A DNA stretch of 64,000 bases from Bradyrhizobium sp. OK095 (lineage in GTDB: Bacteria; Pseudomonadota; Alphaproteobacteria; Rhizobiales; Xanthobacteraceae). The notes beneath the pieces were generated by a model. It worked only from the letters and a program-made list of their open reading frames with translations, did no database searches and had not been told where the DNA came from. Shown here piece after piece: positions 7,793 to 16,572 of this stretch; the stretch's first letter is position 1, and each line of letters opens with the position of its first letter. The stretch covers positions 682,001 to 746,000 of the forward strand of contig NZ_FOBX01000002.1 in assembly GCF_900109945.1 (NCBI RefSeq), given 5' to 3'. The translations under genes were made by a program, and so were the position numbers.

Positions 7793-9208
7793 TTGTCTCA
7801 AGACCTGATCCGCGAAACAGCCTGCACCGTCGTCGACAAGCTGCGCTCCGGCGATGTCTCGCCGCTCGAACTGCTTGATGTGGTGGAGAAGCGCATCGGT
7901 GAGGTCGACGGCAAGGTCAACGCGCTGCCGACACTGTGCTTCGATCGCGCGCGGAGCAATGCAAAGGCGCTGATGCAGAAGCCGGCCGGCGCGCGCGGCC
8001 TTCTTGCGGGCCTGCCGGTGCCGATCAAGGATCTCACCGACGTTGCCGGCGTCCTGAACACGCAGGGCTCACCGATCTTCAAGGACAACATCCCCACAGA
8101 ATCCGACCTCATGGTCGAAAATCTCGAAGCCAACGGCGCGGTCGTCTACGCAAAATCAAACACGCCGGAGTTCGGCGCCGGCGCCAACACCTTCAACGAG
8201 GTGTTCGGCGCAACGCTCAATCCCTGGGATACGACGAAATCCGCGGCCGGCTCGTCCGGCGGCGCGGCGGTGGCGCTGGCCACCGGCATGGCCTGGCTCG
8301 CCCAAGGCTCGGACATGGGCGGCTCCTTGCGCAGCCCCGCGGCGTTCTGCGGCGTCGTCGGCATGCGCCCGAGCATCGGCCGCGTCGCGCATACACCCAA
8401 ATCAGGTATCGATCGCAACCTCGGCGTCGTCGGCCCGATGGCGCGCAATGTCGAGGACCTCGCCCTGCTGCTGGATGCCATGAGCGGCGACTATGCCGAT
8501 GATCCGCTGTCGCTGCCCGCGCCTGCGATCTCGTTCCTGTCGGCGGCACAGTTGGGCAGGAAGCCGAAGCGCATCGCCTATTCGACAGATCTCGGCATCA
8601 CGCCTGTTGATCCCGAGGTGAAAGCGATCACGCGCAAGGCGGCCGAACGCTTCGCTGAAGCCGGCGCCATCGTCGAGGAGGCGCATCCGGACTGGCGCGA
8701 GGCGCATGAGTGCTTTCACGTGCTGCGCGCTTTCGATTTCGCGATCACCAAGGCCAATTTGCTCAAGACCAAGCGCGACCTGCTCAAGCCCGAGGTGATC
8801 TGGAACATCGAGGAAGGGCTTAAGCTCACGGTCGAGCAGCTTGCACGCGCCGAGGCGCAGCGCGTCGGCATGACCGCCCGCGCCGTCGAATTCTTCAAGA
8901 CCTACGATCTGCTTCTGACGCCGACCACGATCGTACCGCCCTTCCCGATCGGCGACCGCTATGTCGCAGAATGCGCCGGCAAGAAATTCGAGAATTATGT
9001 CGAGTGGCTCGGCATCGTCTACGCCATTACCCTCGCCTGCTGCCCGTCGCTGTCGCTGCCCTGCGGCTACACCGCATCAGGCCTGCCCGTCGGTGTGCAG
9101 GTCGTCGGCGCGCCACGCGCGGACGCGCAGGTGATCGCCGGCGCGAAGGTGCTGGAGGATATTTTGGGCTTGCGCGGCGCCACGCCGATCGATCCGCGCG
9201 TGAAGTAA
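7793..9208 (+). CDS. Amidase signature-family amidase
   Basis: A 471-residue amidase. The Ser-cisSer-Lys catalytic set is visible: Lys79 in PVPIKD, Ser154/Ser155 in AAGSSGG and Ser178 in DMGGSLRSPAAFCG. Family enzymes hydrolyse linear amides to carboxylate and ammonia; the specificity is not readable. The start is a TTG at 7793, supported by GGAG at 7781-7784 with an 8-base spacer; no ATG fits as well. It stands alone between two palindromic repeats, downstream of the SDR gene and convergent with the amino-acid permease genes. A role in supplying ammonia or an acid to the neighbouring pathway is inferred. Confidence 0.88.
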   Translation: MSQDLIRETACTVVDKLRSGDVSPLELLDVVEKRIGEVDGKVNALPTLCFDRARSNAKALMQKPAGARGLLAGLPVPIKDLTDVAGVLNTQGSPIFKDNIPTESDLMVENLEANGAVVYAKSNTPEFGAGANTFNEVFGATLNPWDTTKSAAGSSGGAAVALATGMAWLAQGSDMGGSLRSPAAFCGVVGMRPSIGRVAHTPKSGIDRNLGVVGPMARNVEDLALLLDAMSGDYADDPLSLPAPAISFLSAAQLGRKPKRIAYSTDLGITPVDPEVKAITRKAAERFAEAGAIVEEAHPDWREAHECFHVLRAFDFAITKANLLKTKRDLLKPEVIWNIEEGLKLTVEQLARAEAQRVGMTARAVEFFKTYDLLLTPTTIVPPFPIGDRYVAECAGKKFENYVEWLGIVYAITLACCPSLSLPCGYTASGLPVGVQVVGAPRADAQVIAGAKVLEDILGLRGATPIDPRVK

Positions 9209-9217
9209 CCGCTCGCG

Positions 9218-9354
9218 CGCCCCGGACGCTGCGCAGCGCCTCTTTGGCGGTGCGCTGCAGAGCCGGGGCCCATATCTCCCCACGACTTCCCGCGCATCTC
9301 TGGGTCCCGGCTCTGCGGCGCAGCGCTGACGCGCTGCACCTTGTCCGGGACACG
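9218..9354. repeat. Intergenic palindromic repeat, family B
   Basis: Between the convergent amidase and permease genes. Arms include CCCCGGACGCTGCGCAGCGC with GCGCTGCAGAGCCGGGGCCC on the left, and TGGGTCCCGGCTCTGCGGCG with GCGCTGACGCGCTGCACC and TTGTCCGGGACACG on the right, which pair. The same family recurs at 34937 and, in a shorter form, at 56764. Confidence 0.8.
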
Positions 9355-9366
9355 GCAGAGATATCG

Positions 9367-10473
9367 TCACCTTCCGCTCGTCGCCTCGAGGCTACGACTG
9401 TAACGCGACATCGCAAAACAAAAGACAAAATAGATCGCGGCGACGAAGATATAGACCTCGACCGAAAACTGCTGCCAGGCGGGATCGATGATCGCGGTCT
9501 TGGCCGTCGTCAGCAGGTCGAAGATGCCGATGATCAGGACGAGGCTGGTGTCCTTGAAGAAGGCGATGAAGGTGTTGACCAGCGGCGGGATGACGTGGCG
9601 GATCGCCTGCGGCAGCACGATCAGCCGGTGCTTGCGCCAGTACGACAGCCCCAGCGCATCCGCCGCTTCATACTGCCCGCTCGGCACGGCCTGAAGGCCG
9701 CCGCGGATGATTTCGGCCAGATAAGCACCCGCGAACAGGATGATCGCGATCTGCGCACGCAGCAGCTTGTCGATATTGAATCCACTGGGCATGAACAACG
9801 GAAACATCACGCTCGCCATGAACAACAGGCTCACCAGCGGCACGCCGCGGATCAGCTCGACATAGAGCACGCTGAGCGAGCGGACCGCCGGCAATTTCGA
9901 ACGCCGACCGAGTGCAACGAGGATGCCAAGCGGGAAGCCGCATGCCAATCCGAACGTCGCCAGGATCAGCGTCACCGGCAAGCCGCCCCAGCGATCCTGC
10001 GAGACGAACGACAGCCCGAGCACGCCGCCCCACATCAGCACGCTGATCAGCGCCAGCGTACCGATCCACAGATAGACCAGTTCGCGCCGCCAGAAGGCAC
10101 GGCGGGTCGAGAGGTAGAACAGTGCGATGAACAGCACCACCGACAGCGCCGGCCGCCACTGCTCGTCGAACGGATAGGTGCCGAACAGGATGAAACGATA
10201 TTTTTCCGGGATGATCGCCCAGCACGCGCCGACGCCGCGCACGGCCTTGCAGGCACTGGAGTTGTTCGCTGGCGTGAGCCAGACAGCATTGGCGACGCCC
10301 CATTGCACGAAGCTGAAGATGCCTTTTGAGAGCACTGCCAGCAGTGCGACCGAGAGGATGCCGTTCGGGATCGACGAGAACAGATTGGTGCGCAGCCAGC
10401 GCAGCACCGGGTTGCCGATCTGAGGGCGGCGGGCAGCGCGCGGTGCGTCCGGAATATCGGTGATCGCCGTCAT
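9367..10473 (-). CDS. Polar amino-acid ABC transporter permease (AapM-like)
   Basis: A 368-residue inner-membrane permease of the polar amino-acid uptake family. The cytoplasmic ATPase-contact loop is clear: EIIRGGLQAVPSGQYEAADA followed by LGLSYWRKHRLIVLPQAIRH. Its length and the large N-terminal extension match AapM of the rhizobial general L-amino-acid permease rather than the shorter HisM type. It starts 2 bases after the AapQ-like gene, so both are one transcript. A binding protein of matching type is encoded at 13987, but no ATPase gene is found in the window, so the complete importer must borrow one. Confidence 0.85.
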   Translation of the reverse strand: MTAITDIPDAPRAARRPQIGNPVLRWLRTNLFSSIPNGILSVALLAVLSKGIFSFVQWGVANAVWLTPANNSSACKAVRGVGACWAIIPEKYRFILFGTYPFDEQWRPALSVVLFIALFYLSTRRAFWRRELVYLWIGTLALISVLMWGGVLGLSFVSQDRWGGLPVTLILATFGLACGFPLGILVALGRRSKLPAVRSLSVLYVELIRGVPLVSLLFMASVMFPLFMPSGFNIDKLLRAQIAIILFAGAYLAEIIRGGLQAVPSGQYEAADALGLSYWRKHRLIVLPQAIRHVIPPLVNTFIAFFKDTSLVLIIGIFDLLTTAKTAIIDPAWQQFSVEVYIFVAAIYFVFCFAMSRYSRSLEATSGR

Positions 10474-10475
10474 GC

Positions 10476-11660
10476 TCAGCGCTCCACCAGCGCGATGCGC
10501 GAGTTATACCAGTTCATGAAAAAGCTGATGCCGAGGCTGATGGTCAAAAACACCGCCATGATCAGCGCGATCGCCTCGATCGCCTGCCCGGTCTGGTTCA
10601 GCGTGGTGTTGGCGATCGAGACCACGTCCTGGTAGCCGATGGCGACCGCAAGCGAGGAATTTTTGGTCAAATTGAGATACTGGCTCGTCATCGGCGGCAC
10701 GATCACGCGCAACGCTTGTGGCAGGATGATCTGACGCAGCATCAAGCTGCGGCGCAGGCCGAGCGCGTTGGCGGCATCCCATTGGCCGCGCGGCACCGAC
10801 TGGATGCCGCTGCGCACGATCTCGGCGATGAAGGCCGAGGTATAGGTGACGAGCGCGATCAGCAACGCAAAATATTCCGGCGCGAGCGTCAGCCCGCCGA
10901 CGAAGTTGAAGCCGCGCAGAGCCGGCCATTCGATTGTCCAGGACACGCCAAGCGCAACGGACATTGCGGCCGGCAGCGCGAGGACGAGACCAACCGCAAA
11001 GGGCCAGGCCGGCCGCGGCTTGCCATCGCGCATCTGCTGGGCGATCAGCCATCGCCGGATCAGAACGAACGCGGTAAGCCCAAGCACCGCCGTGCCGAGC
11101 ACCCAGAGCTGAGGTGGCCCGAGCGGAATCGCCGGTAGGATCAGACCGCGATTGGAGAGGAACACGCCCTCGACTGGCCTGAACGCCGCGCGCGCGGCCG
11201 GCAACGCCTGCATCAGCACGTACCAGAACAGCAGTTGAAGCAGCAGCGGGATGTCGCGGAGCGCTTCGACATAGACGGCAGCAAGCCGCGACAGTAACCA
11301 GTTCGCCGACAGCCGCGAGATGCCGATCAGCGTCCCCAAAATGGTCGCGAGCACAATGCCTATCACCGCGACGCGCAAAGTGTTGGCGATGCCGACAATG
11401 AAGGCCCAGAGGTAGCTGTCTCTCGGATTGTAGGCGAGCAGGCTGTCGGAAATGGGCATGCCCGCTTCGCGGCCAAGGAAGGCAAAGCCTGTCGTGATGC
11501 GGCGGGCCGAGAGATTGGTGACGGTGTTGGACCAGAGGAAGGCGACGACCCCGACGACGATTCCGACGACCAGGACCTGCCAGAACAGACCCGTCAATTC
11601 GTTGCGCCCGAACGCGGGGAAGCGCCGGCGCGGCGGCGGTCTGGGGTGATCGGCGGTCAC
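10476..11660 (-). CDS. Polar amino-acid ABC transporter permease (AapQ-like)
   Basis: A 394-residue permease, partner of the following AapM-like protein. It has a single N-terminal membrane segment (FWQVLVVGIVVGVVAFLWS), a long periplasmic part and a C-terminal core with EIVRSGIQSVPRGQWDAANA and LGLRRSLMLRQIILPQALRV, the EAA-type loop. I start it at the GTG at 11660, with AAGGA 10 bases upstream; the open frame continues 63 codons further, but that would run through the divergent RpiR promoter and the start of its coding region. It should form a heteromer with the AapM-like protein for amino-acid import. Confidence 0.85.
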   Translation of the reverse strand: MTADHPRPPPRRRFPAFGRNELTGLFWQVLVVGIVVGVVAFLWSNTVTNLSARRITTGFAFLGREAGMPISDSLLAYNPRDSYLWAFIVGIANTLRVAVIGIVLATILGTLIGISRLSANWLLSRLAAVYVEALRDIPLLLQLLFWYVLMQALPAARAAFRPVEGVFLSNRGLILPAIPLGPPQLWVLGTAVLGLTAFVLIRRWLIAQQMRDGKPRPAWPFAVGLVLALPAAMSVALGVSWTIEWPALRGFNFVGGLTLAPEYFALLIALVTYTSAFIAEIVRSGIQSVPRGQWDAANALGLRRSLMLRQIILPQALRVIVPPMTSQYLNLTKNSSLAVAIGYQDVVSIANTTLNQTGQAIEAIALIMAVFLTISLGISFFMNWYNSRIALVER

Positions 11661-11711
11661 AGCACAAAAATCCTTGTTGAAATGCAGCGATTTCCGGCGG
11701 CGCACGTCAAC

Positions 11712-11740
11712 TGTTGCACCAAACACCAATTCGTGCAACA
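11712..11740. promoter_or_regulatory. Operator-like palindrome between aapQ-like and rpiR-like genes
   Basis: Perfect 8-bp inverted repeat TGTTGCAC (11712-11719) and GTGCAACA (11733-11740), 13 bases apart, so the half-site centres are 21 bases (two helical turns) apart. It ends 8 bases before the ATG of the RpiR-type gene and lies upstream of the divergent permease start. It is the natural candidate site for that RpiR regulator. Confidence 0.6.
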
Positions 11741-11748
11741 AATGTTTC

Positions 11749-12621
11749 ATGGCCGAGCCCGCGAAATCCTCGCCCCTGAGCGAACTGCGCATTGCATTGC
11801 CATCGCTGCCGATGCGCTTGCAGGAGGTCGGGCGCTTCGTCGCTGCCAATGATTACGACGCCACCACCCGTTCGATGCGCGATCTCGCCGCCGAAGCCGG
11901 CGCTGATCCTGCAGCCTTCACGCGCCTCGCCAAAGCGATCGGCTATTCCGGCTGGGACGAATTGCGCGCGGCGCTGACGGAGGCACGACGGCCGTCGCAG
12001 ATCGCACCGTTCTCCGTCCGCGCCAAAAGCCGCCGGCATGGCCCGAACGCCGATGTCGCGCTGGTCACCGACAAGCTCGAGGCCGAAGCCGCCGGCCTTC
12101 CGCGTATTCCGGCGCAGCCAATTGCGGAAGCCGCCCGTGCGCTGCACGACGCCAAGCGGATCTGGATCACAGGTTATCGAAGCTGCCGTAGCGTTGCGGA
12201 GCTGCTGAACTACGAGCTCCGACTGTTTCGTCCCGAACAGGTGCAGCTCGTCGGCGTGTCCGGCCCCGACGATCTCGACCTCGGCGCGTTCCGCCCCGGC
12301 GAAGCCGTCATCGTCATCGGCTTCCTGCCCTACACACACGCGAGCGTCCGCGTCGCGCAAGCCGCGCATCGCGCCGGCGCGACGCTGATCGCGATCGCGG
12401 ACAGCCTCTCGGCGCCGATGGCCGAGGGCGCTGACCACGTGCTGCTGTTCGAAGCAGCCTCATCACCCGGCTTCTTCCCGAGCCTCACTGGCGCCATCGC
12501 GATCGCCCAGTCGCTAGCCGCGGTGACGTTCTCGCTCGGCGGCACGGCCGCGAAGAAGCGCCTGGAAAATACCGAGGCGCGGCTCGCCGCGGCCTCCATT
12601 TACGTCTCAGAGAAAGGTTAA
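11749..12621 (+). CDS. RpiR/MurR-family transcriptional regulator
   Basis: A 290-residue regulator with an N-terminal RpiR-type helix-turn-helix (residues about 20-85, MRDLAAEAGADPAAFTRLAKA) and a C-terminal SIS domain (about 125-260, beginning RIWITGYRSCRSVAELLNYELRLF). SIS domains normally bind phosphosugars, but RpiR members next to amino-acid transport genes respond to other ligands. Start ATG at 11749. It is divergent from the aapQ/aapM-like genes and directly upstream of an aminotransferase (3-base gap), so it probably controls the whole transport and transamination locus. Confidence 0.9.
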   Translation: MAEPAKSSPLSELRIALPSLPMRLQEVGRFVAANDYDATTRSMRDLAAEAGADPAAFTRLAKAIGYSGWDELRAALTEARRPSQIAPFSVRAKSRRHGPNADVALVTDKLEAEAAGLPRIPAQPIAEAARALHDAKRIWITGYRSCRSVAELLNYELRLFRPEQVQLVGVSGPDDLDLGAFRPGEAVIVIGFLPYTHASVRVAQAAHRAGATLIAIADSLSAPMAEGADHVLLFEAASSPGFFPSLTGAIAIAQSLAAVTFSLGGTAAKKRLENTEARLAAASIYVSEKG

Positions 12622-12624
12622 CCC

Positions 12625-13974
12625 ATGAGCACCCGCACCAGCCGCGTGCTGCATCGCTCGTTGCGTGAGACGCCACCCAAGGCGATCGGCGGCGAAGGCG
12701 TCTATCTCTTTGCCGAAGACGGTCGCCGCGTGATCGACGCCTCCGGCGGCGCGGCGGTGTCCTGCCTCGGCCATCAGCATCCGCGCGTCATCGCGGCGAT
12801 GGCGAAGCAGGCATCGACCTTGGCCTATGCGCACACCGCCTTCTTCTCGTCCGAGCCTGCCGAGGCGCTGGCCGAGAGACTGGTCGGGCACGAGCCCGGC
12901 GGTCTCGCCTACGCCTATTTCGTCAGCGGCGGATCGGAGGCGATCGAAGCCAGCATCAAGCTCGCGCGGCAATATTTCATCGAGCGCGGCGAGCCACAGC
13001 GGCAGCATTTCATCGCGCGGCGGCAGAGCTATCACGGCAACACGCTCGGCGCGCTCGCTGCCGGCGGCAATGCCTGGCGACGCGCGCCCTATGCGCCGCT
13101 ACTTTCGGCCGCGTTCAGCCATGTCACACCGGCGTTTGCCTATCACGAGAAGCACGAGGGCGAATCCGATGCGCAGTTCGTGGCAAGGCTTGCGGCCGAG
13201 CTCGAGGCCGAATTCCAGCGACTTGGCCCCGACACCGTCGCGGCATTCCTCGCCGAGCCCGTCGTCGGCGCGACCGCCGGCGCCGTGACTGCACCGGATG
13301 GCTACTTCAAGGCGATGCGCGAGATCTGCGACCGGCATGGCGCGCTGCTGATCCTCGACGAGGTCATGTGCGGCATGGGCCGCACCGGCACGACGCATGC
13401 ATGGGAACAGGAGGGTGTCGCACCCGATATCCAGGCCATTGCGAAGGGGCTCGGCGGCGGCTATCAGCCGATCGGCGCGATGCTCGCGAGCGGCAAGATC
13501 ATCGACACCATCCGCTCAGGCTCCGGCGTGTTCCAGCACGGCCATACTTATCTGGCGCATCCCCTCGCCTGCGCGGCCGCGCTCGCGGTGCAGGATGTCA
13601 TTCGCGAGGACAAGCTGCTCGATCGCGTCAAGGAGCGCGGCAAGCAGTTGGAGGAGCGCCTCACCGAGCGCTTCGGCAATCACCGCCATGTCGGCGACAT
13701 CCGGGGACGCGGGCTGTTTTGGGCGATCGAGCTCGTCGCCGATCGCGCGACGCGCACCTCGTTCGATCCGGCGCTCAAGCTCAACCAGAAGATCAAGGCA
13801 GAAGCTTTCGCCAACGGGCTCGGGTGCTATCCCGGCGGCGGCACCGTGGACGGCGTCCGCGGCGACCATGTGCTGCTGGCGCCGCCCTATATCGCCTCCG
13901 CGGAGGAGATCGACCTGATCGTCGACAAGCTCGGCACGGCCGTCGACAACGTATTGCGTAGTGTCAATCACTGA
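12625..13974 (+). CDS. Class III PLP-dependent aminotransferase
   Basis: A 449-residue omega-aminotransferase family protein (the family of ornithine, 4-aminobutyrate and adenosylmethionine-8-amino-7-oxononanoate transaminases). Visible are FVSGGSEAIEASIKLAR, the PLP aspartate in LLILDEVMCGMGRTG and the Schiff-base lysine Lys274 in AIAKGLGGGYQPIGAML. It begins 3 bases after the rpiR-like gene and ends 12 bases before a periplasmic binding-protein gene. The context suggests it deaminates the imported amino acid or diamine. The exact donor cannot be inferred. Confidence 0.9.
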   Translation: MSTRTSRVLHRSLRETPPKAIGGEGVYLFAEDGRRVIDASGGAAVSCLGHQHPRVIAAMAKQASTLAYAHTAFFSSEPAEALAERLVGHEPGGLAYAYFVSGGSEAIEASIKLARQYFIERGEPQRQHFIARRQSYHGNTLGALAAGGNAWRRAPYAPLLSAAFSHVTPAFAYHEKHEGESDAQFVARLAAELEAEFQRLGPDTVAAFLAEPVVGATAGAVTAPDGYFKAMREICDRHGALLILDEVMCGMGRTGTTHAWEQEGVAPDIQAIAKGLGGGYQPIGAMLASGKIIDTIRSGSGVFQHGHTYLAHPLACAAALAVQDVIREDKLLDRVKERGKQLEERLTERFGNHRHVGDIRGRGLFWAIELVADRATRTSFDPALKLNQKIKAEAFANGLGCYPGGGTVDGVRGDHVLLAPPYIASAEEIDLIVDKLGTAVDNVLRSVNH

Positions 13975-13986
13975 GGGGAGAGTAGC

Positions 13987-15000
13987 ATGATGAGGAAAGT
14001 AGTTATCGCGGCGGGCGTGCTCGCGGCATCAGCGGTAGTCGCACAGGCGGCGACGCTCGACACGGTAAAGAGCCGCGGCACGCTTGTGTGCGGCGTCAGC
14101 GCAGGCTTTGCCGGCTTCTCGGCGCCGGACTCGCAAGGCAATTACAAAGGTCTCGACGTCGACTATTGCCGCGCGCTTGCGGCCGGCGTGCTCGGCGATG
14201 CCAGCAAGGTGCGCTACGTCTCGCTGACCGCGCAGAACCGCTTCACCGCGCTCCAGTCGGGCGAGATCGACGTGCTCTACCGCAACTCGACGCAGACTTA
14301 TCTGCGCGGTGTCACGCTGGGCCTGCGGCAAGGCCCGATCAACTTCTACGACGGCCAGGGTTTTGTCGTGAAGAAGGACCTCGGCGTGAAGGAGATCAAG
14401 GATCTCAAGGGCGCCACCGTCTGCGTCGCGCAGGGCACCACGCATGAGGTCACGCTCGGTGACTATGGCCGCGCCAACGGCATCGACTGGAAGCCGCTGG
14501 TGTTCGACCGCGTCGACACCATGTACCAGACGTTCTTCGGCGGCCGCTGCGATGCCATGACCCAGGATGCCTCCGCGCTCGCCGGGGCCGTGACAACGGC
14601 GGCGCCGAACCCGGCCGACTACGTCGTGCTGCCGCAGACCATCAGCAAGGAACCGCTCGGACCCTTCACCCGCAACGGCGACGAGGTCTGGAGCGACATC
14701 ATCACTTGGCTGCATTACGGCCTGATCGAGGCCGAGGAGCTCGGCGTCACCCAGGCCAATGTCGACGAGATGGCGAAGTCGCAGACGCCAGCGATCCAGC
14801 GACTGCTCGGCGCCTCCGGCGATCTCGGCTCGCGGCTTGGGCTGGACAACAAATGGCTGGTCACGGCGATCAAGGCCACCGGCAATTACGGCGAGATCTT
14901 TGAGCGTAATGTCGGCAAGGCGAGCCCGCTCAAGCTCGACCGCAGCCTCAACGGCCTCTGGAGCAAGGGCGGCTTGATGTACGCCGTGCCGTTCAAGTAA
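13987..15000 (+). CDS. Amino-acid ABC transporter substrate-binding protein (AapJ-like)
   Basis: A 337-residue type 2 periplasmic binding protein of the polar amino-acid family. Signal peptide at residues 1-21 (cleavage near AQAATLD). The mature part opens TLDTVKSRGTLVCGVSAGFAGFSAPDSQGNYKGLDVDYCRALAAG, split here only by length, close to AapJ. It follows the aminotransferase by 12 bases and, with the divergent permeases at 9367-11660, should form one importer. After it comes a family A palindrome. Confidence 0.87.
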   Translation: MMRKVVIAAGVLAASAVVAQAATLDTVKSRGTLVCGVSAGFAGFSAPDSQGNYKGLDVDYCRALAAGVLGDASKVRYVSLTAQNRFTALQSGEIDVLYRNSTQTYLRGVTLGLRQGPINFYDGQGFVVKKDLGVKEIKDLKGATVCVAQGTTHEVTLGDYGRANGIDWKPLVFDRVDTMYQTFFGGRCDAMTQDASALAGAVTTAAPNPADYVVLPQTISKEPLGPFTRNGDEVWSDIITWLHYGLIEAEELGVTQANVDEMAKSQTPAIQRLLGASGDLGSRLGLDNKWLVTAIKATGNYGEIFERNVGKASPLKLDRSLNGLWSKGGLMYAVPFK

Positions 15001-15006
15001 AGAGCT

Positions 15007-15145
15007 CACCTCGCCCCGCTTGCGGGGAGAGGTCGACGCGCGAAGCGCGTCGGGTGAGGGGGAGCCTCCGCGAGTCATCCCTCACCTTTTTCGCGGAAAG
15101 AGCCCCTCACCCCGCCCTCTCCCCGTAAGAACGGGGCGAGGGAGT
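15007..15145. repeat. Intergenic palindromic repeat, family A
   Basis: Between the binding-protein and racemase-like genes on the same strand. It opens CTCGCCCCGCTTGCGGGGAG and closes CTCTCCCCGTAAGAACGGGG, with inner pairing of GGGTGAGGGGGAGCCTCCGCG against the CGCGGAAAGAGCCCCTCACCC part. It probably separates the two transcripts. Confidence 0.8.
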
Positions 15146-15155
15146 AGAGAGATCC

Positions 15156-15794
15156 ATGCGCATCGCCCTCATTCACGCCCTCAAGCACTCCATCGCCCCG
15201 ATCGAGGCGGCATTCGCGCAGGCGTGGCCGGAGGCACGGCTGATGAATTTGCTCGACGACAGCCTATCGGCGGATCTGGCACGCGACGGCGCGCTCACCG
15301 ATGCCATGACCGAGCGCTTCCTTGCGCTTGGCGATTATGCGGCAGCAACGGGAGCGGACGCGATCCTGTTCACCTGCTCGGCCTTCGGCCCCTGCATCGA
15401 GGCGGTCGCTCGGGCGCATGCGCGAATGCCGGTGCTCAAGCCGAATGAGGCCATGATTGAGCGCGCGGTGACGATGGGCAAACGGATCGGCCTGCTTTCG
15501 ACGTTCCCGCCGACACTGGCCTCAATGCCGCCGGAGTTCCCCACCTCAGTCCAGGTCGTGCCTAAACTCGCTGAAGGTGCACTGGCTGCGCTCGATCGCG
15601 GCGACCGCGCTACGCACGACCGGCTGATTGTCGATGCGTCAAAGGATTTGCGCGATTGCGACGTCATCGCGCTTGCCCAGTTCAGCATCGCGGCGACGGC
15701 GCCGCTGGTTGCGGAAGCGACTGGTCGCCCCGTCGTTACGACCCCGGACAGCGCGGTCGACAAGCTGATGAAGCTGCTGAAAGCGAAAGCTTAG
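15156..15794 (+). CDS. Asp/Glu racemase superfamily protein lacking the second catalytic cysteine
   Basis: A 212-residue protein of the Asp/Glu/hydantoin racemase superfamily. The first catalytic cysteine is present as Cys74 in AILFTCSAFGPC. The second position, normally LxCT in the C-terminal half, reads DVIALAQFS with Gln175, so a two-base racemase mechanism is not supported. It could be a decarboxylase, isomerase or regulator instead. It lies downstream of the amino-acid transport locus, set apart by a palindrome, and overlaps the convergent TetR gene by 4 bases. Confidence 0.78.
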   Translation: MRIALIHALKHSIAPIEAAFAQAWPEARLMNLLDDSLSADLARDGALTDAMTERFLALGDYAAATGADAILFTCSAFGPCIEAVARAHARMPVLKPNEAMIERAVTMGKRIGLLSTFPPTLASMPPEFPTSVQVVPKLAEGALAALDRGDRATHDRLIVDASKDLRDCDVIALAQFSIAATAPLVAEATGRPVVTTPDSAVDKLMKLLKAKA

Positions 15795-16438
15795 GTGCCG
15801 GTCTTCTTCTGGCGCCGTGCGTCTTTGATCGCAACCGCGAGCGCAGCCTTCGTCTCGTTGACGAAATCCTCGACCAATTCCTCGCGCGTGGCATGTGCGG
15901 CCTCGCCGGTGAACAGGCCCTGCTCGGCCAGCATCACCACGCCATGCAGCGCCGCCCAGATCTTCAGCGCCTGCCGCTCGCGCAAGAGGCCGACCGCTGG
16001 CGCCTCCAGCGCTTCGATCACGAGCCCAAATGTCTCGCGCGTGGCCTCATGCATCTCGCTGCCCTTGGCCGCGCATGACACCGTGCGCGACGCGAACATC
16101 AAGCGATAGACACCGTTGCGGCGCAGGCCGAAATCAAGCGTCGCCTGTGCCAGCCGCGACAATTTTGATTGCTTCGACGGCTTCGCCATCGCCTCGCGCA
16201 GAAGTGCACTCAGCTGCCGGAACGCCTCCGCCGTCACCGCGGTTAACAGCGCATCACGATCGGCGAAATGCCGGTACGGTGCCGGCTGCGAGACGCCGAG
16301 CTGTTTTGCCAGCGCCTTGATGCTGATCGCCTCGGCCCCGCCCTGCTCGGCTTCGCGCAGCGCAGCCTTGATCAAGGCGTCGCGAAGATCGCCATGGTGG
16401 TAGGCATTGCGCGGCTTACGGGCAAGTTGTGAACGCAT
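15791..16438 (-). CDS. TetR-family transcriptional regulator
   Basis: A 215-residue TetR-type repressor. The DNA-binding domain is at residues about 15-65, with ISIKALAKQLGVSQPAPYRHF as recognition helix region and the typical DRDALLTAV following. The C-terminal part is a ligand domain of the WHG type (ARATLDFGLRRNGVYRLMF). It is divergent from the ferredoxin-P450 genes across 134 bases that contain an inverted repeat, so it most likely represses them and itself until a substrate of the P450 binds. Confidence 0.88.
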   Translation of the reverse strand: MRSQLARKPRNAYHHGDLRDALIKAALREAEQGGAEAISIKALAKQLGVSQPAPYRHFADRDALLTAVTAEAFRQLSALLREAMAKPSKQSKLSRLAQATLDFGLRRNGVYRLMFASRTVSCAAKGSEMHEATRETFGLVIEALEAPAVGLLRERQALKIWAALHGVVMLAEQGLFTGEAAHATREELVEDFVNETKAALAVAIKDARRQKKTGT

Positions 16439-16465
16439 GTTGCGTCAAGCCTATAAGTTTGCGCT

Positions 16466-16484
16466 TGACAGGGGAAGCCTGTCG
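16466..16484. promoter_or_regulatory. Putative TetR operator and -35 element before ferredoxin-P450 genes
   Basis: TTGACA at 16466-16471 resembles a -35 hexamer reading toward the ferredoxin gene. It overlaps an inverted repeat, GACAGG (16468-16473) and CCTGTC (16479-16484), 5 bases apart. Overlap of a dyad with the -35 box next to a divergent TetR gene is the usual layout of a repressor site. No -10 with ideal spacing stands out. Confidence 0.5.
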
Positions 16485-16572
16485 CGAATGTAATAGGATA
16501 TAACTTAGAATAAAACTCAAATGAGGAACGCGCCGCCCTTCGGGCCCCGCGCACGCGACCAAGGAAGCCGCC

